From positions 434,001-498,000 of the forward strand of contig JALLLT010000010.1 in NCBI GenBank assembly GCA_025266875.1: a stretch of DNA of 64,000 bases, written 5' to 3'. Source of the stretch: Fennellomyces sp. T-0311 (lineage: Eukaryota > Mucoromycota > Mucoromycetes > Mucorales > Lichtheimiaceae). The notes beneath the pieces are model-generated. The model worked only from the letters and a program-made list of their open reading frames with translations. It was not told the DNA's origin and searched no databases. This document shows, piece after piece, positions 10,750 through 22,041 of the stretch (its first letter is position 1; the number at the start of each line of letters is the position of its first letter). The position numbers and the translations under genes were made by a program.

Positions 10750-12726
10750 ATGCATCTTTACGTTCTTATATGGATGTGCCTTTCCGCCTTTGCGGCCGCG
10801 GCTACTGATCATAGCAGCTGCAACTCGCCGATCTATTGCGATGGTCCGCTCCTACGCACAGTGCAGCTCGCTCGACTTTTCCCAGATTCTAAAACATTTG
10901 TCGATATGGTGCGTATATATCGCATAATACGTATATGAATCACTTTTAACAATATCGGATAGCCAACAAAAAAGCCAATTGATGAAGTGCTGAAGGCATT
11001 CGAGTCGATTGGGGGTCAAAATGCGTCTCATGAAGCAATTGCATCGTTTGTAGTCAATAATTTCGATAAGCCTGGCAGCGAAATAGTCCAACATACAGTA
11101 GAGAAAAACGCCACACCATCGTGGGTCGAAAGCATCAACGACGACATGTATCGCAGCTGGATCGAAATGCTCGACAAGGCATGGGGCAAACTTACCTATA
11201 AATTTGATATGAGCAAGTTGTGTCCAGGATGCGTCTCCAGTGCCTTGCCAGTGAACCGGCTTTTTGTCGTCCCAGGCGGAAGATTTCGCGAATTTTACTA
11301 TTGGTACTATCCTTTCCACTGCTGTAAGCAAGTACATAACGCTGATTTGTTTATTGTAGGGATACCTATTTTGTGATCCGCGGTTTGTTGTTGAGTGATT
11401 TGGACGATCTCGCAAAAGACATGATTGAAAACCTGCTTGACTTTGTCGATACGTATGGATTCGTACGCAAGTATTCAATTCAAATTTTGGGAAAGCAGCA
11501 ATAAGCTTACGGTTTACTACAGCCAACGGCGCACGGATATACTATCTGAACCGTTCGCAGCCGCCGCTTCTCACAGAGATGGTCAAAATCTATTACGAGA
11601 AAACAGGTGACAAGAGCTTCCTCCGCAAAGCGTTGCCAACACTCGACAAGGAATACAAGTTCTGGCTGCACAATACGACAGTCCATCTCGACGAGCATCA
11701 TTCTTTGAACCGATACAATGTACAAACCGGCTCGCCACGACCGGAATCGTACGTAGAGGATTACGACACTGCGAAGGTGGCCGAGCTGAACAGCACTGAA
11801 ATCACCGACTTGTATTCCAATTTGGCCACCGGCGCCGAGACCGGCTGGGACTATTCCAGCCGATGGACCAAAATCAAGCAGATCGAGGACAACGACCCAC
11901 TTTCCATCCTGCGTGCACTTAACACACGCAATATTATTCCTGTGGATCTGAACGCTATGCTATGGAGCATGGAACATACGCTTGCTCAATGGCACACTGC
12001 ACCACGGCGTGTACTGTACTATAAGCGGCAGGCAAGACGAAGACTTGTTGCTATGGACAAGTATTTGTGGAACGAAGAACACAGCGCGTTCTACGATTAT
12101 GACCTGTCGAGTCGCGCGCAGAACATTGAATTCACACCAGCTGGCATGGCGCCGTTCTGGCTTGGTGCGGTGCCAGATCGAGCCAAAAAGGTGCTGCCTC
12201 GCGTGTTTGATCAAGTGGTGCAAGCGCTAGAGCGCGATCCAGGTATCCTAACGACATCCACATACAATACCACTCTGCAGTGGGATTGGCCCAATGGCTG
12301 GCCACCGTTGCAGTATATTGCGATGCGTGCTATGCTTAATGTCAACACTTGGCTTGGCGGTAATACGGAAATCGAATCACTGGCTCGCACGCTGGCTGAG
12401 CGCAACGCTGCGTCGGCGTTCTGCGCATGGTACAAGACGGGTGGATCGATTCCTGGCTTGCTGGATAAAATTACGACCAACGCCGATGATAACGGCCACA
12501 TGTTTGAAAAGTTTGACGTGCGTCATTTGGATGCCGCAGGCTCGGGCGGTGAATGTAAGTGATAGCAAATAGTTTTCGGTGTTCTCTGAGCTGATAGAGG
12601 TGGGCAGATGAGGTACAAGTAGGGTTTGGATGGACCAATGGCGTGACGATGTGGATCTTTAATACCTTTGCCGGGCTGACAGCACCCGATTGCACTTCTA
12701 CGTTCGGCTATCCCGTTGAATACTGA
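10750..12726 (+). CDS. Secreted acid-type trehalase, glycoside hydrolase family 37
   Basis: Hydrolyses trehalose to two glucoses. The start at 10750 opens a classic signal peptide (MHLYVLIWMCLSAFAAAA), so the enzyme should be exported or wall-associated, unlike cytosolic neutral trehalase, which carries a calcium-binding extension. GH37 signature 1 is PGGRFREFYYWDTYF, split by an intron. Signature 2 is QWDWPNGWPP. NGARIYYLNRSQPP is intact. The likely catalytic Asp lies in ETGWDYSSRW and the Glu in MFEKFDV, followed by the Gly-rich SGGEYEVQ and FGWTNGV. Exons join cleanly; the intron at 11467-11522 is GC-AG. The last intron separates GSGGE from YEVQ. About 600 residues, normal for the family. 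Convergent with the next gene, 81 bp between stops. Confidence 0.95.
11467..11522 (+). other. GC-AG intron in the trehalase gene
   Basis: The coding sequence reads GGATTCGTAC|GCAAGTATTC and ...CTACAG|CCAACGGC. Only this choice gives the conserved GFVPNGAR in frame. The GT at 11463 leaves phase 0 and would give an out-of-frame product. Length 56 nt. Confidence 0.75.
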
Positions 12727-12807
12727 TAATAATAATGATAATGATTGTATTTTCAATGGTGGGAGGGGGAGAGGATATGCTACAGTGTGAATGTGGATGT
12801 GATGCGG

Positions 12808-13131
12808 TTATTTCTTGCCCTTCTTGGCGTTGGCCTCGGCAATCGATGCGTCGGCGAGCTTCTTCATGACCGTAAGCTTTCCGACGGCGTTGGCTTTGAT
12901 GGACATTTCTCGCTCAATATTGTTGTTGATCTTGGCCGACAGTTTCTTTTCCAGCTTCTTTTGCGTGACAAGCGCTTGCTTCTTGGGAGGGATGCTTCGG
13001 GCTAATGGAGACAGATCAGGATACGATCCGGGCAGGGAAACAGGCGCACACATACCTCCTTTCTTCATTTGCTTTGCCTTCCGCGGGGCCTTCTTCTGGC
13101 CGGCGATCTTTTTCAATGAACCTTGGACCAT
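12808..13131 (-). CDS. UPF0390 (DUF2462) small basic protein
   Basis: Small Lys-rich protein of about 89 residues in two exons (13131-13056 and 13001-12808). It begins MVQGSLKKIAGQKKAPRKAK and continues SIPPKKQALVTQKKLEKKLS, NNNIEREMSIKANAVGKL and a basic tail NAKKGKK. The order 'basic N-terminus, PPKK, coiled IEREM segment' is that of the UPF0390 family (Leydig cell tumour 10-kDa protein homologue), generally thought nuclear or nucleolar. Molecular role is unknown. Its start is 205 bp from that of fibrillarin on the other strand. Confidence 0.8.
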   Translation of the reverse strand: MVQGSLKKIAGQKKAPRKAKQMKKGGMCAPVSLPGSYPDLSPLARSIPPKKQALVTQKKLEKKLSAKINNNIEREMSIKANAVGKLTVMKKLADASIAEANAKKGKK

Positions 13132-13336
13132 TCTGGGAGAGGTGACAGAGAGAGAGAAAGTAGTCCGCCACTTCAATTGGTTGCGGTGGTGACTGGACGT
13201 TTGACCACAAAAATAATTTTTCGTTTCGGTTTTGACATTTTTTCTTCCTTCCAAAAAGACGATCTAAAAACTTAGGGCGTCCTTCCCATTTGCATTCTAC
13301 TCTTTCTCTTCCAACAACCAAAGCAAACTTACAACA
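13132..13336. promoter_or_regulatory. Compact divergent promoter, UPF0390 / fibrillarin
   Basis: 205 bp separate the two opposed ATGs. The spacer contains pyrimidine-rich tracts near the fibrillarin start and no clear TATA box. Shared regulation of two nucleolar-type genes is an inference from spacing. Confidence 0.5.
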
Positions 13337-14344
13337 ATGGGTTTTGAAGGACGTGGCGGTTCTCGAGGCGGCTTCGGCGGCCGAGGTGGTGGCCGTGGTG
13401 GATTCGGCGGCGATCGAGGCGGTCGTGGTGGCCGCGGTGGCCGTGGTGGATTCGGTGGCGATCGTGGTGGTCGCGGTGGTGGTCGTGGCGGTTTCGGCGG
13501 TGATCGCGGTGGCCGTGGTGGAGGCCGTGGCGGTTTCGGTGATCGAGGTGGCCGTGGTCGCGGTGGCGGTCGCGGTGGTGTCAGCAAAGGCGGCCGAGGT
13601 GGTCGTGGCGGTGCCCGCGGTGGAGCCAAGGGTGGAGCCAAGGTGATCATCGAACCCCATCGTCACGAGGGTATCTTTATCGCACGCGGCAAGGAAGATT
13701 TGCTCGTCACCAAGAACTTGGTTCCCGGTGAATCCGTCTACGGTGAAAAGCGCATTGCCATTGATGGCCCCGAGGGCACCAAGATCGAATACCGTGTATG
13801 GAATCCTTTCCGTAGCAAGTTGGCTGCTGCTGTCTTGGGTGGTGTCGACCATATCCACATTGCTCCCGGCAAGAAGGTCCTTTACTTGGGTGGTGCCTCT
13901 GGTACTTCCGTATCCCACGTTGCAGATGTCGTTGGCCCCGAAGGTGCTGTCTATGCCGTCGAATTCTCGCATCGTTCCGGTCGTGATTTGATCAATATGG
14001 CCAAGAAGCGCACAAACGTTGTTCCCATTGTTGAGGACGCGCGTCATCCCCACAAGTACCGTATGCTCGTTCCCATGGTCGATGTCATCTTTGCCGATGT
14101 TGCCCAGCCCGATCAAGCCCGTATTATCACTTTGAACGCCCATCACTTCTTAAAGAACGATGGACATATCGTCATTTCCATCAAGGCCTCGTGTATCGAC
14201 TCCACCGTGGACGCTGCCACCGTGTTTGCTCGTGAAGTCAAGAAGCTCCAGGAAGAGCGCGTCAAGCCCAAGGAGCAGTTGACGCTGGAACCTTATGAAA
14301 GAGACCATGCTGTCGTTGTCGGCCAGTACGTTCGCAGTGCTTAA
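13337..14344 (+). CDS. NOP1: Fibrillarin, box C/D snoRNP 2'-O-methyltransferase
   Basis: Catalytic subunit of C/D snoRNPs that methylates rRNA 2'-hydroxyls in the nucleolus and also acts in pre-rRNA processing. Intronless, 335 residues. Residues 1 to about 95 form the glycine/arginine-rich (GAR) domain, with RGG and GGF repeats that are normally targets of arginine methylation. The rest is the fibrillarin methyltransferase domain: [28 protein letters not shown], the SAM-binding region [58 protein letters not shown] and terminal [14 protein letters not shown]. Length and motifs are normal. The intronless, repetitive GC-rich 5' part contrasts with its intron-rich neighbours and creates long artefactual frames on the other strand. 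Confidence 0.98.
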   Translation: MGFEGRGGSRGGFGGRGGGRGGFGGDRGGRGGRGGRGGFGGDRGGRGGGRGGFGGDRGGRGGGRGGFGDRGGRGRGGGRGGVSKGGRGGRGGARGGAKGGAKVIIEPHRHEGIFIARGKEDLLVTKNLVPGESVYGEKRIAIDGPEGTKIEYRVWNPFRSKLAAAVLGGVDHIHIAPGKKVLYLGGASGTSVSHVADVVGPEGAVYAVEFSHRSGRDLINMAKKRTNVVPIVEDARHPHKYRMLVPMVDVIFADVAQPDQARIITLNAHHFLKNDGHIVISIKASCIDSTVDAATVFAREVKKLQEERVKPKEQLTLEPYERDHAVVVGQYVRSA

Positions 14345-14433
14345 GCCTGCGTTGCCTTAGCAAACCTACGTTTCCATAGCAACATATCTCTTTACCATAA
14401 CACACATTCTTTTTCCTTTTTTATCCGTCATTG

Positions 14434-14451
14434 CTCTCTCTCTCTCTCTCT
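14434..14451. repeat. (CT)n microsatellite
   Basis: Nine CT units between the fibrillarin stop and the J-protein start; probably 3' UTR or intergenic. Confidence 0.8.
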
Positions 14452-14631
14452 GTTTTAGATGTTTGTAAATACAAAATACAACAAGTATACATTTTGGAAA
14501 AAAAACCTTAAAAACCTTATCAGTCTTTGAGTGGCACATTAAATTCACCCTCAGTCCTTTTGCTCTTACCAGCGATATTCCACCACGTTTCACTTTCTTC
14601 TCTACTTATACTCCCCTAATTTAAATGCCCA

Positions 14632-15920
14632 ATGGAGATCAATAAGGACGAAGCCATTCGCTGCTTAAGCATCGCAAAGAACCACTTTGGCAATGGCAAC
14701 TTTGCCGCAGCCTTGCGATTGACCAAGAAATCGATTAATTTGTACCCTACCGATCAAGCCAAAGCATTTCTCGAAAAAGCCGAAAGGGCAGCAGTCGAAC
14801 AACCCAATGGCGAGCCGGCATCTTCCACACCAAGACCTAACACAAACGGTCCAGCGCAATCCTCGCCGTCGTCATCCGAGAAAAAGTATACTCAGGAACA
14901 AGTCGCGGCAGTCAAGACGATCTTGGCGTGCGGTACCGACTATTACAAAGTGCTTTCGCTGGAGAAAAAGTGCACCGACGTTCAGATCAAAAAGTCATAC
15001 CGGAAGGTTGGTGCGTGAGCCTGGCGCAGAGGAGCAAGAAAACTAATACTAGGTATGAAGCTCGCTTTACAATTCCATCCGGACAAAAACAACGCACCAG
15101 GTGCAGACGAGGCTTTCAAGCGTGAGTTTTTCATTGCGCTGGAAGGAATCCGATTATGCTAAAAAAAAATGGGGCAACAGTGATTTCCAAGGCGTTCACG
15201 GTGCTATCTGATCCGCAGAAACGGGCGATTCACGATGCGGGCGGTGGAGATCCAGAACAACGCGGTAGTGGAGGAGTACCACCGGGTTTCCGAGGAGGAT
15301 TCCGGCAAGCAAACGGATTTGCAGGCGACGAAATATCACCCGAGGACTTGTTCAACATGTTCTTTGGCGGTGGCAATGCATTTGGCCCAGGCTTCAGCAG
15401 CGCAACGTTTGTCGGACCTGGATTTGCTCCGCACTACTACAGCAGCGGTGCCGCTCGCCGCACACAGCAGCAAGCGCGGGCACAGAGGCAGAACGGCACC
15501 GCTGGATGGACCGTGCTTCTTCAGATCCTTCCGCTGCTCATTCTTTTTGGCTACTCCATCCTCTCTGGCCTGTTCACTGACAACACCCCTGCCTTCTCGC
15601 TGAGGCCGACCTCCGTCTATTCCCAGGTACGCATGACCCATAGCCATCAAGTGCCCTATTACGTCAACCCGTCCGCCTTCCGAGCAACCGAACAGAGCCG
15701 CCACAAGCTGAGCCGTGTCGAGCAGCAGGTCGAAGTCGACTGGGTCCGGGGACTGCAGCATGCTTGCAATAACGAGCGACGAGAGCGGGCAAACCGCATG
15801 AATGCTGCCAGCGGTGTCTTTGGTATCGGGCGGAACGAAGACGCCTATCAAAAGGCACTCAAAATGCCCATGAAGAGTTGTGAGGAGATTAGACGCTTCG
15901 GCTACAGCCCGGACTACTAG
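14632..15920 (+). CDS. ER membrane J-domain co-chaperone, DNAJB12/DNAJB14 type
   Basis: Hsp70 co-chaperone of the DNAJB12/14 type (related to yeast Hlj1), anchored in the ER and linked to ER-associated degradation. The N-terminal helical segment ([18 protein letters not shown]) is typical of DNAJB12. The J domain starts at [23 protein letters not shown] and continues [10 protein letters not shown] with the HPD tripeptide intact, then [11 protein letters not shown]. The two introns split the J domain: 15007-15060 (54 nt, acceptor GAAG) and one just after AFK. A Gly/Phe-rich linker follows. A single membrane helix ([20 protein letters not shown]) precedes a DUF1977-like C-terminus ([10 protein letters not shown]). 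Length about 375 residues, as expected. Confidence 0.93.
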
Positions 15921-16414
15921 TTCTCCTTGGTGTTCCTGTTAGATATTTTCTTTTTCTTCTGTTGTCATATCATCCAAAGGGCGTATATATATCTTTGACT
16001 ACCTGTAATCAACAAAAAAGACACCTTCTTCCGCTGCTAGTAGATAGCACCTGGCGTTGGATCTGGACAAGCTCCCTAGCTGGGACCTATATAAAAAAGA
16101 TCAGCATCATATTTTAGTGATCAATCATATGTCAATGCCAGCCTTGATTATTACCGTTATGTAAGACGTCATGTGCGTCGTAAGGGCTCCAAGCATGTGC
16201 TGCCGTGCTCGACCAGGACATATTGCTCGAGTCTTTCAAGTGCATTTATGCTTTTCTTGGGACACAAAGATGAGGCGTAAAAATAAGATAAACTGCCATC
16301 CACATCAGTACCGTTCACTTTCACTTTTACTTGATGCGAGTTTCAATACGTATAAGATTACGATGGAATGGGTATACATGTTTTTGGAGAAGTGCGTGAA
16401 AGCATCTATAAGAG
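15921..16414. other. Convergent 3' spacer
   Basis: About 490 bp between two converging genes. No gene, RNA or repeat recognised. Confidence 0.5.
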
Positions 16415-18412
16415 CTACTTGCGTGTGATACGTATGCTGTACGACGCTTTTGCAGAATCATATTGGTTTATACTGACGGTGTACCACGGTAATTCACTAT
16501 TTATCACTGACACCACTTCGTCCGGACTGTACACTTTGAGCCCATCTGTGACGACCATCTTATTGCAAGAAACATGAACCATGCTCGTGCTGCTGCGCAG
16601 CATCTGTACCAGACCTGACTTATCCATGTCCATACGAGAATTCCTGTTTCTTTGTGGTCCAGTTACAACGACCCGCTTCAACAGCGGCAAGTCGCCGAGC
16701 GCTTGCAGAGCGGCAAACGGCACTCGGGCCACAAAAAGAAGTTCGAGCTCCTCGACTACGGTTCCTGCGAGTAGTCTTGCAAAATGACATAAATTATCCA
16801 CCTGCCCTGCGCAAAGGTATTCGTCGACGGCAATCGAGATCCTCTCAAGTGTTGGGATAGTGGCAATCCATAGCATCGGCGCGTAGGTAGCATTTCCCAT
16901 TTGTATCGACTCGAGCTTTGATTCATAAAACGACATTGGATCATCCTGGCCTTGTCCGATATATCGGATATTGTGCAACTCCATATGCTTCACTTCAGGT
17001 AAATATCGAAGGGTTTTGGATAAATCAAGCACATTGTCCCAGAGAATCAATCTTTCCAAACCTGGAAAGTGTTTGACTAAGAGGAGAGTACACGGGTCTC
17101 GATCGAATAGATAAAAGCCATGAAAAGTTCGCAGGTGTGGCTTTATATCAAGCTGCTTCAATTGACTTTGCTCCACCACCAATTCTGCAGTTTCGACAAT
17201 GAGCGTATGTAGAACAGGGCAATGGTTGAGTAGTGTCACCATTGATGCCGTGTCAAAGTGAATCATGTCGCATACCAGCGTTTGCAAGTTGTTGAGGTAG
17301 AGTATGCCAAATATCGGTGACCAGTTTATCAGGTTACGAGGGAAAAGCTCATGTTCTCCCAAGGATAGTTCTCGCAAGCTATGCTGATTACGAATCAAAT
17401 GTGGCGCGATACGATCCACCCCGTGTTCCTCGCATACAAGAATGCTTCGTAAGCCGGTTTCCTCCGTAGCTGCTTCCTCTACGGGCCACCCATCATAACA
17501 TTTATCGAGTATTCTGTACCCGCAGTTGGCTTCAAAGTGCACAATGCGAGGGCACCAGTAAAGCAATTCATCCAGGTGAACCGTGGTAGTAGTGTAAGAG
17601 CATATGGGAACAGCATTCGTCTGGTGTCGTATACTAGTACATGCTGTAGATTTCAAACACACAAGGTACCGAAGATTAGGACATCGTCGCAAAACAGGTT
17701 CTAATCGTTGCTGCTTATCCATCAGCGCGTCGAGGAACAAGTATTGAACGGTGCTGAATTGTATTGTGGGAGAGAGCATTCTTGCTGTCACAGGTTCTTG
17801 ATCATACATGGCGTGTGTGGTGTAGCTTTGAATGGTAGGCTGGAAGGTGAAATGGGTCAGCCTTGGACAGGCACCCAGTATATGGAGAAGTGGGATATTC
17901 GAGTTATGCTTGGTGACTTTCAGTTGTTTCATCTTCGCTGACAGCGATTCTAGTTGTCGTAGAAACATGTCTTGATCCATTGCCGTCGAGCTGTTTGTAA
18001 TTTCTACGTAAGATATGATTGAGCAATGATGTTGTGCTATGCTGTGCTTTAGCTTTTACTTACCCAGAGAATGTATTTCCGCGCAGCCCCAGTCCAAAAG
18101 TTGTTGCATCATATCGTAAAGCTGTTGCTCGAGAAACGAGTCTAAGACTACGGTTTTAACATGGCTACCAAGACATTTTTCTCGGCGTTGATGGTGTGCA
18201 GCGAAATCGCGCGGATGGAATCGTACCGATTCCCAAGCGAGCTGTGCGCAGTGAGGTACAATGTCATACCAAGCGCGACATACTGCCATGCAATTTAAAC
18301 AATCTTGCTGATCAAGGTAGGAGAAAATGATAAAAGTAATGTCAGCAGGGAGTTCGGTTGGAAAACCGGAATGTAGCTGCGTAGGTTGTGAATCGCTGAT
18401 GGTGGTAGTCAT
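16415..18412 (-). CDS. F-box / leucine-rich-repeat protein
   Basis: Probable substrate receptor of an SCF ubiquitin ligase. Two exons: 18412-18064 and 18003-16415, with a 60-nt intron. The N-terminal F-box reads FPTELPADITFIIFSYLDQQ...CMAVCRAWYDIV (about residues 15-60), which would bind Skp1. The remaining ~520 residues contain repeated leucine-rich patterns (LRSILVCEEHGV, LRELSLGEHEL, LQTLVCDMIHF, LHTLIVETAEL, LERLILWDN, VKHMELHNI), consistent with a degenerate LRR solenoid for target binding. The start is placed at ATG 18412; the open frame extends further upstream only through a non-ATG codon. The substrate cannot be predicted. F-box/LRR families are expanded in Mucoromycota. Confidence 0.85.
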
Positions 18413-19606
18413 TTCAAAGAAGAAAGCGGAGGTGAACAAGATAGAGTTATCAGAGCGGCATAATATATGTAGCAACTGGACCTAATCTGAGATTTGATGA
18501 TCGAGTACCGAGGAACATGCTTAAATAATAACATGGGTGCTGCTTTTCTTTATCAAAGTATCATATGCAATACGTAGAGACGCATAGACAGGAAACCAAG
18601 TGTCATCCTGTCAACACCACAGGTCCGATCCAAACAACCCGTCATCGTGATTACACTATGGCTATTGCACATATCTTATGACATTTGTTTGAAGTCAATG
18701 GATAATTATAGAATGATAAATGAAAACGTCAAGAAACTTAAGCTTCTAAGAAACGTGTTGTCTTGAATCGAGTGTATTAACCTGCTGCTGCATTTTAGTT
18801 TCCACACAATAACGGTCTTCCATTCGCAGCAGCTGGAAATACAGCTTTTTTTATCTCATCCTACACTTTGTACACGGTCAATACGCTGTACAGAAGGTCA
18901 TGTAAAATCACCCCGTTGCCAATGGTAACATTAAATTTGTTTATTGCCACATTTCAGGTTGTTACTCTTTGGATGTCATATGAGCAAAATTTCTGTCCTG
19001 GAAGATGATTACCACCATAACACCCTTTTCTGGTAGCCTGATACTGTGTATGTGTCCTCCACGAGGCTTTTTATTTAGAAGATCCAATCGGATAAAATTA
19101 AAAATGACGTTGACACTGTGGAGTAACACGTATGGTGATTGTCGATTTCTCAAGCAAAAGTTGCCCGGTACACTTATCCTCTACAAACTGTGAGCTACAA
19201 GAGTTAAACCGGACAACACTGTACTGTATTGTAAATATAACAGTAGGCTGTCCATGATAAAGCAATAGGACATATTGATCATGACGATGCGATCTGATAT
19301 ATCATTACGATCCGAGGCTTCTCTTCTCCTCGTCGCAACTCAAGTGCATTGTTCATCATGCTAGGAAAGAAAAGCTCTTAAGGCTCCTATAGTTTTAATT
19401 TTATAAACTATGTAGCCCAATAATTGTAATGAAAACATAAAGCTCATCCCGTATATTGGCAAAATCCGGTTTCTTACAGCCTAAAGCAAGTTGATTTTTG
19501 CGGTTCCTGAATTCAAAGTACGTACTGGCTCAGCTCACTAGTATACCACTAGCGTGAAGTGTTCATTATCTTGTTTCAAGGTTGTCAATAACATGTCCCG
19601 ACCACA
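18413..19606. other. 1.2-kb intergenic region
   Basis: AT-rich, short random frames only. Contains the upstream regions of the F-box gene and of the orphan gene at 19679. Nothing else recognised. Confidence 0.45.
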
Positions 19607-19614
19607 TATATAAA
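19607..19614 (+). promoter_or_regulatory. TATA box of the orphan gene
   Basis: TATATAAA lies 65 bp upstream of the next-gene ATG at 19679, followed by a T-rich stretch and an A/T-rich leader. Confidence 0.55.
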
Positions 19615-19678
19615 GGGATTTCGCTAAAGCAACATTTTCTTTTTTTTATTATTTTCGATATTCAGCACACACAGCAGG

Positions 19679-20648
19679 ATGACTATTGAAAAGCTTGCTG
19701 GCTATCTGTTTCCACCAAATCCTTCAAACAGTATCGGTGAACGCAACATGCAGCAAGCTGAGCATCATGGTCAACATTCGTCAGTGGAAAGCCAAGGGCC
19801 ATCGAAGGAGGACGTTCTTGCTTACTTGGAAGACCGAGTTCACATGCTGAGCCGTTTGAGCGTTGAGTACAACAACAGTGCAGCAGTAGAACAGGACCAA
19901 GTTGTATCTAGCAGGATCACACTACCTTTGACACCAATATTTTTAAACGACCCACGGAGGACTGGACGCAGTATACGAAAGAAAGACATTCGTGACGCAA
20001 TCAAGAGTCTTTCTAACCACAGAGTTGCTAAGGATATCTATACGTTCTTGAGACATTGTACCACTACTGCAGTTGCCAGAATGACGACACTTGTTGCCGC
20101 AAGTTATGTCTTGCTACCATGGGAGCTCCAGGATGAAGGATTACGCATTTATACTATGACATGGTTCCTTGTTGCAGCACGCGTGCATCACCCTAGCATA
20201 CCTTTGGATCGATGTCAGAACCTCTGGATTTCAAGCTACCTAGTTACCAATGAATGGAATCGGGCTGCTGCCCAGGAAAGAAACAAGATAGAAAGGCGAT
20301 CACTTCGCGCTCATTATGTTGCTGCCAGTGGTTCTACAAATACCTCTCGCAGTACTCGCAATGATGCTCCAATTATGACAGCAGAACGATCAAACAGATA
20401 AGTGGAGAATGAGCAACTTGATATATTAAAAGTAGTAGCTAACATCAGTTTTTCTGTATCTACTGCTCAACAACATCATTCCAACGTTCGTGTACCTATG
20501 GTCAGTCCAGCTGATTCAGACGAAGAACCGTTAGTATCATCAACGAGTCACAGAAATGTTTTGCTCCTAATAATACTATGCACTCTACTATATTTAAACT
20601 AGGGCATTTAGCGACAACTTCACTTCAGATTCAGACAGTTCTACGTAA
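19679..20648 (+). CDS. Orphan protein, unrecognised; intron structure uncertain
   Basis: Family not recognised. An open frame runs from ATG 19679 to a TAA at 20399-20401, then continues open in the same frame. The body holds a helical, mildly hydrophobic stretch (TTLVAASYVLLPWELQDEGL, YTMTWFLVAARV) and a basic tail. If a 51-nt intron at 20398-20448 (CAG|ATAAGT ... ATCAG) is removed the stop disappears. A second intron with donor GTTAGT at 20530-20602 then leads to an acidic/serine-rich C-terminus ending SDNFTSDSDSSST at 20648. Without the first splice the protein ends at 20401 with 240 residues. The hydrophobic tail seen if 20530-20602 is read through looks like intron translation. The gene is probably real (TATA box, long frame); the 3' model is tentative. 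Confidence 0.5.
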
Positions 20649-22041
20649 TAGGAAATGTCGATGGCATATCTATGTTTGAGGTAACTCTATAAACATCCCG
20701 TTGATAATTGCTTGTATTGAAAATTAACTTTGTTTACTAGATTATAAAGTGATTGAATAATAATAAAAAGATCAGATGAAGCTCTACCAATGCATGATTG
20801 ATGGCCATTCCGCATGATGGCTACTCCTTTATCATTCTCTTTGTGCTACTCAACTATGTTCAGATGACAGGTGGAGTAATTATTGATAAGAGAGAGTTTA
20901 AGGTATTCTTCGAAATACTTCTGTATAAGCTGCGCAGCACAACTTGTTAGTTAGAAGATTAAATGATCACCCGAAACCCCTTTTATGGAAAATTAGATAT
21001 CCAACACATCACCTTCCCTCACAAGTTTAAGGATGCAATGTAGTGACCTCATTGACAACATTCATTTTTCAGCATGGGGAAGAATTGAGTGCGCGTCAAC
21101 AAGCTTTGTTTTTTTTATTGACTGAATGGTAAATCATTGTAATATCTGACAGCACGTGCTAACTCGCATTGCAGGTAGGGATTGGGAATAGGTATGTACA
21201 TCTACGGTTGCAAAAGACTTTCATATAAAAACGTTTGACATCAAGGGATCAAGACTGTAACAAATGAGCAAAATTTTATAAAAAAAAAATAACGCAGAGA
21301 TACATGGTCAGGGCGAAACGACAGTATTTCATAAGATCTACAGTACTTTATATTTTACCGACATACTCATTGAATGAATAAATAATGTTGCTTGATCGTA
21401 CCTTGCATTGGCGGGCTTTACGTTCACTTTGTTCGTAAAGGCTCAACCTTGCATACGATGTAAACAAACAATAATCAGCATGTAACTATATCTATTTAAT
21501 AATAGTACTGATTACGTATCGTGGAAAATGTATCATGATTAAAAAACAGATTGAACTATAAAAGTGAACCTAGAGATAATAGGACGCTAAGCACCTTGGG
21601 CAGGGGAGTGGTATCCTTTTGAAGCCGACTTCATGTTGCACTACATGCAGAACTCTTATTTGTTATGCAGCTTTCCTCTCATGCACTTTGGGAGATCTTC
21701 CCTAAAAAAATCTATCTTTAAAAGATCATCGACAGCGCGATATTTTATCGATAATGCACTGGGTAAATATCGATCCTGAATCGATCTACATCGAGTCAGA
21801 CTTTCTGATCAAGCATGTTAAAAACAGTAAACTGCCGAATCGTGTTATAATAGTATAAGGTCACGATAACGTCAATATCAGAAACACATGCTTTAACCTT
21901 GTCTCATTTGGCTTTCTTGGCATTGCTAAGCGCATTTATTTTATGCACCACTGATCATCACCATCCATCCATCCATTTTTTTTTTGGTACTTGGTATATG
22001 CATACCGCAGCGAAACAATGTATTTAGTACGTGCTAAATAG
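20649..22041. other. 1.4-kb intergenic region
   Basis: AT-rich and stop-dense in all frames. A CATC tetranucleotide run followed by poly-T lies near 21960-21984. No gene or RNA recognised. Confidence 0.5.

Noticed and set aside
10852..11526. 224-codon minus-strand frame opposite trehalase
   Set aside because: Runs across trehalase exons and introns; trehalase is supported by two family signatures.
13016..14146. 376-codon minus-strand frame rich in Thr/Ala opposite fibrillarin
   Set aside because: Antisense shadow of the glycine/arginine-rich and methyltransferase coding sequence; composition follows the repeat of the true gene.
20530..20602. Apparent hydrophobic C-terminal membrane anchor in the orphan gene
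   Set aside because: The segment has intron features (donor GTTAGT, CTAAT branch, acceptor CTAG), and splicing gives a sensible acidic tail.
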